This document shows positions 17,966 to 27,300 of a DNA stretch of 64,000 nt, piece by piece; position 1 is the stretch's first letter, and every line of letters begins with the position of its first letter. Source of the stretch: Bin80 sp026708685 (GTDB lineage: Bacteria > Bacteroidota > Rhodothermia > Rhodothermales > Bin80). The position numbers were made by a program, and so were the translations under genes. The DNA is taken from assembly GCA_965200955.1 (NCBI GenBank), contig OZ241742.1, positions 3,100,001 through 3,164,000 of the forward strand, written 5' to 3'. A model generated the notes under the pieces. It searched no databases. It was not told the origin of the DNA and saw nothing but the letters and a program-made list of their open reading frames with translations.

Positions 17966-19594
17966 TCAATCATTTTTATCTGATGTAGAACCTTGATGAG
18001 GTTTTGTTTCGATACACTTGCATAGAGAGTCCACATTTTCAAGTGCCTCTCTATAGGATGGATCAAGCTGACCTTCAATATATCGTAACTCTTTATCATA
18101 TAGAGCCTGAGCATGTTCTGGAGAACACAGTCCTAAGTCACCAGGATCTTCAAGTATCGCCCAATTGAGAATTGTTTTATGATCCCATATTGACGATACA
18201 TTTGAGACATCTTCTCTGGCAAGACGGTTGGCTGTCCTGTAAAATTCTAATGCTCGTTCACAACTATGAGACACTTCATCAATGTTACCATGATAGTCTT
18301 TATGCTTATCCTGAATATTTCGGAGAAGCCTTGATGCTAGTTTATAATCCTCTATAATGGAAGGCATAAATTCCTCTACATTAGAATTATCATCTCCACT
18401 GCCCACCGTTTCGTCAAGTAGATTCAAAATTGATTGGTGATCTTCCAGGGTTGATGAGGATGTTAATTTTCTTCTAGCATCCATATAAATTGTATCAAGA
18501 TCTGCACATAAAGACATGCATTCCTTTTCTAACTGATTCTTTGCATCTTGGAATAGACGTTGTTTCTTTGCATGTTCAGGGTAGCCTGGGAAAATATTTC
18601 TCCACTTAAAAATAGCAAAAAGAATAAACCCTAACCCAAGTAAGAAGAATGCATATGCTTCAAACTCCGCCAACTTGGCTTTCTCATTCAATAACAAACA
18701 GAGTGCTTCCTGACTGTAAGGATTATAACCTGGAAACATACACTCACCCGAGTCCGGGTAATCAGTTGAGATCGCATCTCTTAGATGTGCAGCACCCAAA
18801 TTAAAAATTAAAGCTGTGATCGAAAAAACAATTAAACCAATCACACTCCAAACCTTAAGATGCGTCTGAACATGATATAGATATTTCCAGCAACTCCTTA
18901 TGATTAATGCTAATATCAATACATTAACTATGCTGATCAGAAGTGCCTCTGCTACGAAATCATATAAACCACTGCCGCCATATTGCTCAGAAAAAAACCA
19001 ACCATTAATAACGCTCTCAATGATTAAGACTAGTGCAAGCCATAGCCAAGGTCTGGTTTTGGCTAACTTTCCCTGAGGAAGATCTAAATCATGATTCAAT
19101 TGATTCGTCTCCTTGAATGCCTGATACTCTTTTTCAGCATCACATGCTCTGATCTTCTTATTTTCTATGACATTTTTCTTCCTCATAATCTTGGATTCCA
19201 TGTCCGAACGGGCTTGGTTTACCAAGATTGAATGATCGTCTTCAGTAGAATGGTCTGAATTGTTATCGGAAGGAAAAAGTCGAGGATTCAAAGACTTCAA
19301 CTTGGAAATAAGGTGCATCTGATCACGCCTATATCCTTTTGTTTCGGCATCTATGAGACGTTCATATGCTTTAACAACCTTTAATTCGGTGACATCAAAT
19401 CCTTCATGTTCCTTAGGAGGCATATCTTTCCTACCATTGATTTCTCCTTGAGCAATCAGTGCCTCCACACCTACTTCAGGATCTTCGGAGATAGCTTCCA
19501 ATTCAATCGAAAAAATATACTTATCTGATTGCGAATCAGAATTTTCATCCCTACGAAATGGATTGAAATATCTAATGATATCTTGGAACTTCAT
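17966..19594 (-). CDS. Four-helix membrane protein with coiled coils (paralogue A)
   Basis: The 542-residue product starts at the ATG at 19594 (MKFQDIIRYFNPFRR). An in-frame ATG at 19669 is less likely because a perfect palindrome would then lie inside the coding sequence. An N-terminal helical region with EGFDVTELKV is followed by four membrane segments: WLWLALVLIIESVINGWFFS, LLISIVNVLILALII, VWSVIGLIVFSITALIFNLG and AYAFFLLGLGFILFAIFKW. The third is followed by AAHLRDAI, the motif shared with paralogue B. The C-terminal half is long and helical. It is the first gene of the locus, 48 bases before paralogue B. No known domain was recognised; function is unknown. Confidence 0.65.
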   Translation of the reverse strand: MKFQDIIRYFNPFRRDENSDSQSDKYIFSIELEAISEDPEVGVEALIAQGEINGRKDMPPKEHEGFDVTELKVVKAYERLIDAETKGYRRDQMHLISKLKSLNPRLFPSDNNSDHSTEDDHSILVNQARSDMESKIMRKKNVIENKKIRACDAEKEYQAFKETNQLNHDLDLPQGKLAKTRPWLWLALVLIIESVINGWFFSEQYGGSGLYDFVAEALLISIVNVLILALIIRSCWKYLYHVQTHLKVWSVIGLIVFSITALIFNLGAAHLRDAISTDYPDSGECMFPGYNPYSQEALCLLLNEKAKLAEFEAYAFFLLGLGFILFAIFKWRNIFPGYPEHAKKQRLFQDAKNQLEKECMSLCADLDTIYMDARRKLTSSSTLEDHQSILNLLDETVGSGDDNSNVEEFMPSIIEDYKLASRLLRNIQDKHKDYHGNIDEVSHSCERALEFYRTANRLAREDVSNVSSIWDHKTILNWAILEDPGDLGLCSPEHAQALYDKELRYIEGQLDPSYREALENVDSLCKCIETKPHQGSTSDKND

Positions 19595-19623
19595 ATCAAT
19601 AATCAAAGATAAACGATGAAGTT

Positions 19624-19647
19624 CCAATACAGTATCCACTGTATTGG
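19624..19647. promoter_or_regulatory. Perfect palindrome in the leader of the membrane/vWA locus
   Basis: The arms CCAATACAGT (19624-19633) and ACTGTATTGG (19638-19647) pair over all 10 bases with the 4-base spacer ATCC. The element lies 30-53 bases upstream of the ATG at 19594. The symmetry and position fit an operator for a dimeric regulator or an RNA hairpin in the 5' leader. Which one cannot be told from sequence. Confidence 0.55.
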
Positions 19648-19698
19648 CCAGAAAACTGACACTGACCAATCAGAGGCATGCGTGTCAATAAATGAATT

Positions 19699-19717
19699 CT
19701 CCTCAGTGTATTAGGAG
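19699..19717. repeat. Short stem-loop upstream of the membrane locus
   Basis: CTCCT and AGGAG can pair around a 9-base loop. It is one of a series of stem-loops in the 391-base gap between rpoC and the membrane/vWA locus. Confidence 0.3.
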
Positions 19718-19756
19718 GAGTGAAAAAGCGTGGGAAACAGAGGGCAACAAGGGAGG

Positions 19757-19777
19757 AAAAACTCTCACAGAGTTTTA
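19757..19777. terminator. Bidirectional-looking terminator downstream of rpoC
   Basis: The arms AAAACTCT (19758-19765) and AGAGTTTT (19769-19776) form a perfect 8-base stem with a 3-base loop. On the minus strand the stem ends in TTTTT, and on the plus strand in TTTT. Its position about 210 bases after the rpoC stop makes it the best candidate for the end of the rpoBC transcript. Confidence 0.55.
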
Positions 19778-19784
19778 GTTGAGA

Positions 19785-19858
19785 TGGGGGGAGATCAAAT
19801 CGAAATACCCCCCCCCATTTTTCTGAGGTTTCACCTCAATGATTCCTTCAGGGGAATC
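19785..19858. repeat. Cluster of three stem-loops downstream of rpoC
   Basis: Three hairpins follow each other. A run of 6 G (19786-19791) can pair with a run of 9 C (19808-19816). TGAGGT/ACCTCA forms a perfect 6-base stem at 19824-19838 with a 3-base loop. GATTCC/GGAATC forms a perfect 6-base stem at 19841-19858 with a 6-base loop. They lie between the rpoC stop and the terminator and may stabilise the 3' end of the rpoBC mRNA. The rest of the 19595-19985 gap shows no gene. Confidence 0.4.
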
Positions 19859-19985
19859 ACAATAAGTCTGAGCGTCAGAAGGCATGAGCATCAACATAGA
19901 TTGGCACATAGAAATCCAAATATACAACTCAGCTGCATAATTACAAAATCAACACTACCATAATCTCCTAATTTGAGCAATCAGA

Positions 19986-22900
19986 TTAGATCTTCAGTTC
20001 CAATGCAGGCTTGATTTTGCGGATCGGAGGTCGACTTGATGGTGCACCATCTCCCGAAATGGCATGTTCAACATCGGCACCAATGGCTGCTTGAAGCTCC
20101 TCCAACTCAGACTTAGAACCGACAACAATGTCACGAAACTTGCGCTGCCCCGTACCAGCTGGAATCAAGTGGCCAACGATCACATTCTCTTTCAGCCCAT
20201 ACAAAGGATCTACCTTTGCATTGATAGCAGCATCGGTCAAGACCTTTGTCGTTTCTTGGAACGAAGCGGCAGAGATAAAGGAGTCGGTCGCAAGGGCTGC
20301 CTGTGTAATGCCCAAAAGAATGGGCTCACCAACAGCAGGATTCGTCTCACGCACGGTGACCTCACGTAAATCTCGACGCTTCATCTCGGAATTGACTTCC
20401 CGCAACTGGCGGCGATCTACAAGAGATCCAATCCGTAATCCAGACTCACCTGCATCAGTGACGACAAACTTGTCGTACAGGTCGTCATTGAGTTCTTCAA
20501 GCTGGAATCGGGCAATGTCTTCCTCTTCAAGTAACTTCGTATCACCAGGATCGGTAATGCGAATCTTCTGCATCATCTGACGTACTATTACCTCAATGTG
20601 CTTGTCATTGATCGCAACACCCTGTAACCGATAGACCTCCTGAATTTCATTCACAAGATACTCCTGCACGGCACGTGCACCTTTGATCCGAAGAATATCA
20701 CGTGGAGAGATTTGTCCATCTGAAAGGGCATCTCCAGCAGAAACAAGATCGCTATCATTGACCAAGATATGTTTCTGGAGAGAAACGAGATACGTTTTCG
20801 TATCTAACCCATCCCGACTGGTAACAATGACCTCTTGGGCACCTCGCTTACGCCCACCAAAACTGACGATTCCATCAATTTCGGTGACAACCGCTGCATC
20901 GGTGGGAATACGAGCTTCAAAAAGCTCTGTCACACGAGGCAGACCACCGGTGATGTCACGAGTTCTAGCTGACTGTCTTGGAATTTTGGCAAGAACCTCC
21001 CCAGCCTGTACTTGATCGCCCTCATTGACCTGCAACCGAGCACGAACAGGCAGTGGATATTCCCGATATTGATTATGGTCCATAAAGACCCGTAACGCAG
21101 GAGTCAATGAACGCTCACGGGTCTCAATAACAACCTTCTCTTTACGTCCGATAAACTTGTCAGATTCTTCTCGTAAAGTAGTCCCGTCAATGATATCGTG
21201 GAATTGGATAGAACCAGAAACCTCCGACAAAATGACACTATTGTAAGGATCCCAACTCGCAAGAACAGCCTCTTTCTCAATGGTGTCTCCATCGGATACA
21301 AGAACCTCAGCACCAAAGGGAATCAAGGAGGCAAACAACTGACGATTTTCTTCATCCACAATCCGAATCTCTCCCTGACGTGTCAAAACAACCTCCATAG
21401 GACCATTGGAACTGTCGTAGGAAACCGTACGTAGGTTTTCATACACCACTTTCCCAGCAAACTTGCTCCGAATGGCACTGTCTGCCTCAATGCGACTCGC
21501 CGTTCCACCAACATGAAATGTTCGGAGTGTCAACTGTGTACCAGGTTCACCAATCGACTGGGCGGCTACAATACCAACCGCTTCACCGGACTCAACCAGT
21601 CGACCTGTACCCAGATTACGTCCATAACATAAGGAGCATGTACCCCGCTTGGCTTCACAAGTAAGAACCGAACGGATCTCAACTTGGTCAATACTGGTTT
21701 CAGCGATATGCTTAGCCCTACCCTCATCAATCACTTCATTAGCCCTTACAATGAGATCATCTGTCAATGGATCGCGCACATCGTGGAGGGATACCCGACC
21801 TAAGATCCTGTCCGCCAAGGGTTCAACCACAGTCTCATTATCCTTCAGAGCACTGATCGCAATCCCGCGCAGAGTGCCACAGTCAAACATCGTGACCGTC
21901 ACATCCTGAGCCACATCAACAAGACGGCGGGTCAGATAACCAGCATCCGCTGTTTTCAGTGCTGTATCAGCAAGTCCCTTTCTTGCACCGTGAGTGGAAA
22001 TAAAATACTCCAGTACAGACAGCCCCTCCTTGAAGTTGGAGACAATGGGGTTTTCAATAATTTCACCTGCAGAACCCACCAGACTTTTTTGGGGTTTCGC
22101 CATCAATCCACGCATACCACCCAACTGACGAATCTGCTCCTTGGAACCACGAGCACCAGAGTCAGCCATCATATAGATCGCATTAAAACCTTCCTCATGC
22201 TCCTTCAGAGTGTTAAATAACACCTCCGAAACACTGTTATTGGTTCGAGTCCAGATATCAATGACCTTGTTATAGCGCTCATTATCGGTAATGTATCCCT
22301 CTTCATAATTGGAATGAGCCGTCGCAACTTCAGTAGCGGCCGAATCAATCAGATCCATCTTTTCATCAGGGACCACAATGTCAGCCAAAGAGAAGGTTAA
22401 ACCAGCAGTCGTCGCTCGCTGGAAACCAGCTCGCTTGATTTCATCCAGAAAATGGACGGTCTGAGGAAAATCAGTCGTATTGAGTACTTCGCCAATGATG
22501 CGTCTGAGATTCTTTTTGGTCAGTACATCATTAATAAAGGGAACGCCTCTGGGAACAGCTTCATTAAAAATGACACGCCCTGCCGTGGTCTCAATGGATT
22601 CTCCACTATCTAAGCGAACCTTGATCTTTGCATGCGTTTCTACCTGACCATGATCAAATGCCTGACGCACTTCAAACGTAGATGCAAAGTGCATGCCCTC
22701 ACCCTTGCAACCTGAACGGGATTTCGTTAGGTAGTACAGTCCTAATACCATGTCCTGAGTGGGGACTGTAATCGGTCCACCATGTGCAGGGGAAAGGATG
22801 TTATGGCTTGATAACATCAAGATCATGGCTTCCATGCATGCATCATATCCCAATGGGACATGCACTGCCATCTGGTCACCATCAAAGTCCGCATTGAATG

Positions 22901-24308
22901 CCGTACATACCAGTGGGTGAAGCTGGATCGCTTTCCCTTCGGTCAGTACTGGCTGAAATGCCTGAAAACCAAGGCGATGGAGCGTTGGGGCACGGTTCAG
23001 CATTACAGGATGTCCCTGAATTACTTTTTCCAGAATATCCCATACTTCCGATGTACGTTTATCCACCACCTTTTTCGCACTCTTAACCGTTTTTACAATG
23101 CCTCGCTCAATAAGCTTTCGAATGACGAATGGCTTAAATAATTCAACAGCCATTTCTTTGGGAATCCCGCACTGATGGAGATCCAGTTCGGGACCAACAA
23201 CGATCACTGAACGACCTGAATAGTCAACGCGTTTTCCAAGCAGATTTTGACGGAACCGTCCCTGCTTGCCCTTGAGCATGTCCGAAAGACTCTTTAATGC
23301 CCGGTTTGAGTCGCTCCGCACTGCATTGATCTTACGTGAATTATCAAAAAGACTATCAACAGCTTCTTGAAGCATCCGCTTTTCATTGCGTAAAATGACC
23401 TCTGGTGCCTTGATGTCAATCAACCGCTGAAGCCTATTGTTGCGAATGATCACTCGACGGTACAGATCATTGAGATCACTGGTGGCAAACCGTCCACCTT
23501 CAAGCGGAACCAATGGTCGCAGTTCGGGAGGAATGACAGGAATGACACGCAGTACCATCCACTCAGGATAGTTGTCCATACGACGGTTCGCATCACGAAA
23601 TGCTTCTACAACCGTCAGACGCTTAATGGCTTCGGCTTTGCGCTGCTGACTGCTCTCTGTCTTGATCTGAAATCTCAACTCATGAGAAAGCTCTTCCAGC
23701 TGGAGACGCTTGAGCATGAACTCAATGGCATCTCCACCAATCATCGCAATGAATTTATCTGGGTCATCGTCGGAGAGACGGTTGTTGTCCTCACGAATCT
23801 TGTAGAGAATTTCGTAATATTCCTCTTCTTTGAGAAGCTGATTATCTTCTATGCCATGCTCGGCTGCAGAACCAGCTTGAACAACGATATATTCTTCATA
23901 ATAGACGACCTTCTCAAGTTTCTTCGCCCGCAAATTCAATAAGTGACCAATCTTGTTTGGATTGGTACGGAAATACCAGATGTGAACGACGGGCACCGAC
24001 AGGGCTATATGTCCCATCCTCTCGCGGCGAACACTTTTCTGAGTGACCTCTACCCCACAACGATCACATATGATTCCTTTGTATCGGATTCGCTTGTATT
24101 TACCACAATAGCACTCCCAGTCTTTGACTGGGCCAAAAATTCGTTCACAGAATAGTCCATCCTTTTCAGGCTTGAAACTACGATAGTTAATCGTTTCAGG
24201 CTTGATCACCTCCCCATGACTACGATCCAGAATCGTCTCTGGAGAAGCAAGATTGATGGTGATTGAAGAAAAAACTTTACTCTGTGAAGAGGTTCTCCCG
24301 TATGGCAT
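19986..24308 (-). CDS. rpoC: DNA-directed RNA polymerase subunit beta'
   Basis: The beta' subunit forms the active-site half of RNA polymerase. The 1440-residue protein carries the N-terminal zinc ribbon CYCGKYKR...CDRCG (Cys66, Cys68, Cys81, Cys84). The magnesium-binding NADFDGDQMAV has the catalytic aspartates at residues 474, 476 and 478. A second zinc site CEAKRGTCSLC lies in the second half, and the trigger-loop region before it is intact. Length is typical of Bacteroidota beta'. It follows rpoB after 48 bases and is the last gene of the ribosomal-protein/polymerase operon. Confidence 0.99.
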   Translation of the reverse strand: MPYGRTSSQSKVFSSITINLASPETILDRSHGEVIKPETINYRSFKPEKDGLFCERIFGPVKDWECYCGKYKRIRYKGIICDRCGVEVTQKSVRRERMGHIALSVPVVHIWYFRTNPNKIGHLLNLRAKKLEKVVYYEEYIVVQAGSAAEHGIEDNQLLKEEEYYEILYKIREDNNRLSDDDPDKFIAMIGGDAIEFMLKRLQLEELSHELRFQIKTESSQQRKAEAIKRLTVVEAFRDANRRMDNYPEWMVLRVIPVIPPELRPLVPLEGGRFATSDLNDLYRRVIIRNNRLQRLIDIKAPEVILRNEKRMLQEAVDSLFDNSRKINAVRSDSNRALKSLSDMLKGKQGRFRQNLLGKRVDYSGRSVIVVGPELDLHQCGIPKEMAVELFKPFVIRKLIERGIVKTVKSAKKVVDKRTSEVWDILEKVIQGHPVMLNRAPTLHRLGFQAFQPVLTEGKAIQLHPLVCTAFNADFDGDQMAVHVPLGYDACMEAMILMLSSHNILSPAHGGPITVPTQDMVLGLYYLTKSRSGCKGEGMHFASTFEVRQAFDHGQVETHAKIKVRLDSGESIETTAGRVIFNEAVPRGVPFINDVLTKKNLRRIIGEVLNTTDFPQTVHFLDEIKRAGFQRATTAGLTFSLADIVVPDEKMDLIDSAATEVATAHSNYEEGYITDNERYNKVIDIWTRTNNSVSEVLFNTLKEHEEGFNAIYMMADSGARGSKEQIRQLGGMRGLMAKPQKSLVGSAGEIIENPIVSNFKEGLSVLEYFISTHGARKGLADTALKTADAGYLTRRLVDVAQDVTVTMFDCGTLRGIAISALKDNETVVEPLADRILGRVSLHDVRDPLTDDLIVRANEVIDEGRAKHIAETSIDQVEIRSVLTCEAKRGTCSLCYGRNLGTGRLVESGEAVGIVAAQSIGEPGTQLTLRTFHVGGTASRIEADSAIRSKFAGKVVYENLRTVSYDSSNGPMEVVLTRQGEIRIVDEENRQLFASLIPFGAEVLVSDGDTIEKEAVLASWDPYNSVILSEVSGSIQFHDIIDGTTLREESDKFIGRKEKVVIETRERSLTPALRVFMDHNQYREYPLPVRARLQVNEGDQVQAGEVLAKIPRQSARTRDITGGLPRVTELFEARIPTDAAVVTEIDGIVSFGGRKRGAQEVIVTSRDGLDTKTYLVSLQKHILVNDSDLVSAGDALSDGQISPRDILRIKGARAVQEYLVNEIQEVYRLQGVAINDKHIEVIVRQMMQKIRITDPGDTKLLEEEDIARFQLEELNDDLYDKFVVTDAGESGLRIGSLVDRRQLREVNSEMKRRDLREVTVRETNPAVGEPILLGITQAALATDSFISAASFQETTKVLTDAAINAKVDPLYGLKENVIVGHLIPAGTGQRKFRDIVVGSKSELEELQAAIGADVEHAISGDGAPSSRPPIRKIKPALELKI

Positions 24309-24356
24309 AATTGGTCAACCGAATTGTTAATTGAATAGGTAGTGAATCCTCTGCTA

Positions 24357-27300
24357 CTAGTCAAGTGCCACTTCAAGACCAAGGCCCTGAAGCTCACGGA
24401 CAAGAACATTGAAGCTCTCTGGGATACCAGCTGTCGGCATGTTCTCACCCTTTACAATGCTTTCATACGCTTTTGAGCGACCATGAACATCATCACTCTT
24501 ATAGGTGAGCATTTCCTGTAACACATGCGAAGCACCGTAGGCGTACATGGCCCAGACCTCCATTTCACCAAGCCTCTGTCCACCAAACTGAGCTTTCCCT
24601 CCTAATGGCTGTTGCGTGATGAGACTGTATGGGCCGATAGAACGGGCATGAATCTTGTCATCAACCAAGTGGCTGAGTTTCATCATGTAGATTTGTCCAA
24701 CCGTTGTTTTCTGGTCAAAGGGTTCTCCCGTCAGGCCATCATACAATTGCGTTCGTCCATCAACAGGCAAACCAGCTGCTTCCATATTCTCAATCAGGTC
24801 CTCCATCGTAGGACCATCAAAACTAGGTGTAGAGAAGCGTTTACCAAGCTTCTCGCCAGCCCACCCTAGAAGGGTTTCATAAATCTGGCCAAGGTTCATG
24901 CGTGAAGGAACCCCAAGCGGGTTAAGAATAATATCCACAGGTGTTCCATCTTCAAGGAAAGGCATGTCTTCAACGGGAACAACCCGTGCAACCACCCCCT
25001 TGTTTCCATGCCTCCCTGCCATCTTGTCTCCAACTTGAATCTTGCGTTTTTTGGCAATATAGACCTTCGCCAACTGGACAATACCTGGAGAAAGCTCATC
25101 ACCCATCTGGGCCTGATGACGCTCGCGCTTCGCCTTGTTATTGATTGATTCCAATGTACGCGTGTAATTGAAAAAGAGTTGTTTCAGGTTCTTGTTGGTT
25201 GCACGTCTTCCCTGGACGGAGAAGTTAGGATTCAACTCATAAGGTTGTACATCCTTGAAGTCATAGCTGAGAATCTCCGCTCCAGCTGGGATCATGATTT
25301 CACCATCTTTTGATTCAACATCCACACTGGCGACACATCCCTGCATCAAATCGACGAACTTCGTGGTAAAGTCGTCATTGAGTTTCTCAAGTTCCCGGTC
25401 AAACGCATTCTCAATCTCAGCAAGAAGTTGCAATTCGCGTTTTTTTGATTCAGGATCAGAACTGCGCCGACTGAACAGTTGGGTATCGATCACCACACCA
25501 TTCATCCCTGGAGGTGCTTTCAGAGAAGCATCCTTCACATCTCCTGCCTTATCTCCGAAGATAGCACGTAGGAGTTTTTCCTCAGGAGTTGGATCGGTCT
25601 CGCCTTTGGGTGTGATCTTACCAACAATAATATCACCAGCTTTCACCTCAGCACCAACCCGAACAATTCCTCGCTCGTCCAAATCTTTTGTAGCTTCAAT
25701 GGAGACATTCGGTATTTCACGAGTCAGCTCTTCCTGACCACGCTTGGTCTCACGAACTTCCAGTTCAAAGGACTCAATATGGACCGAAGTAAAGACATCT
25801 TCCTTTACAAGACGCTCGGAAAGTACAATGGCATCTTCAAAGTTGTATCCACGCCAAGGCATGAATGCAACTAGAACATTTTTACCGAGAGCCAGCTCCC
25901 CGTTTTGAGTGGCAAACCCGTCGGTAAGCACCATCCCATTGTGGACTTTCTGTCCCACCTTCACAATGGGCTTCTGATTGATACACGTATCTTGATTCGT
26001 TCGCCGAAACTTTGTCAACGAGTATTCCTTTACAGGATGCTCAAAGGTCACCTTCCGCTCCACAATCGATTGCTCATAACGAATCACGATCCGTTTTGAA
26101 TCCACATACTCAACAACACCATCCCCCTCCGCAATGATGGCAGCACGAGAATCTCTGGCAACGCGTCCCTCCATACCTGTCCCAACGATGGGGGCCTCTG
26201 CCCGTAACAGTGGAACCGCCTGACGTTGCATATTTGAACCCATTAAGGCACGGTTGGCATCGTCATGTTCAAGGAACGGAATAATCGAGGCACTGGGCGA
26301 AACAATCTGATTCGGAGAAATATCCATAAACTGAATCGTCTCCGGCCTCTCAGATGGAAACTCTCCTCGGTGGCGGCAACGCACTAAATCATTGAGAAAA
26401 TTTCCTTTATCATCTATTTGAGAGTTGGCCTGTGCAATGATGGCTTCATCCTCTTCCTCCGCAGAAAGATAGACAATTGAATCGGTGACCTTTCGGTCAA
26501 CGACCCTCCGATACGGCGTTTCAATAAAGCCAAAGTGATTAATTCTCCCATGCACACACAGCGAAGAAATCAGTCCAATATTCGGACCCTCTGGAGTTTC
26601 AATGGGGCACAGCCGTCCATAGTGAGTGTAATGAACGTCCCTGACCTCGAAACCCGCACGCTCTCTGGTCAACCCACCAGGGCCCAATGCAGACATTCGG
26701 CGCTTGTGAGTCAATTCTGCCAGTGGATTGGTCTGGTCCATGTACTGGCTGAGCTGGTTGGTACCAAAGAAGGTGTTGATCACACTGGAGATGGTTTTGG
26801 AATTGACGAGATCCTGAGGGGTCAGCGAATCAGCATCTCTCGCATTCATGCGTTCACGGATGGTTCGGGCCATACGGCTCAATCCGGTAGAGAACTGCTG
26901 TCCTAACTGCTCGCCAACCGTGCGGACCCGTCGGTTACTCAAATGATCAATATCATCAACCCCTGTCTGCTCCGACCGTAATTCAAGCAACTTTCGGATA
27001 ATGCAGATGATATCCTCCTGGGTCAATGTAACCGTTTCCGAAGGCACTTTTAAGCCAAGGCGTTTATTGATTCTGTGACGACCAACTGCACCTAGGTCAT
27101 AGCGTTTCTCATTAAAGATGAGGCGGTCAAGAATGTTTTTTGCGGCCTCTGAATCTGGAGGCTCCGTATCTCGAAGAACACGGTACAACTCCTCCAATGC
27201 CTCGCTCTGGCTACTGGATGGATCACGCCGAAGCGTTTTGACCAGAGTACTGGTGTCTAATGTCTCTTCTTCATCTTCCTCATGCAGGATATAGAGCCGA

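Noticed and set aside
25294..25737. 147-codon open frame opposite rpoB (and similar long frames opposite rpoC, tuf and the methylases)
   Set aside because: They lie antisense to strongly conserved genes, show no domain and are explained by codon bias of the real genes.
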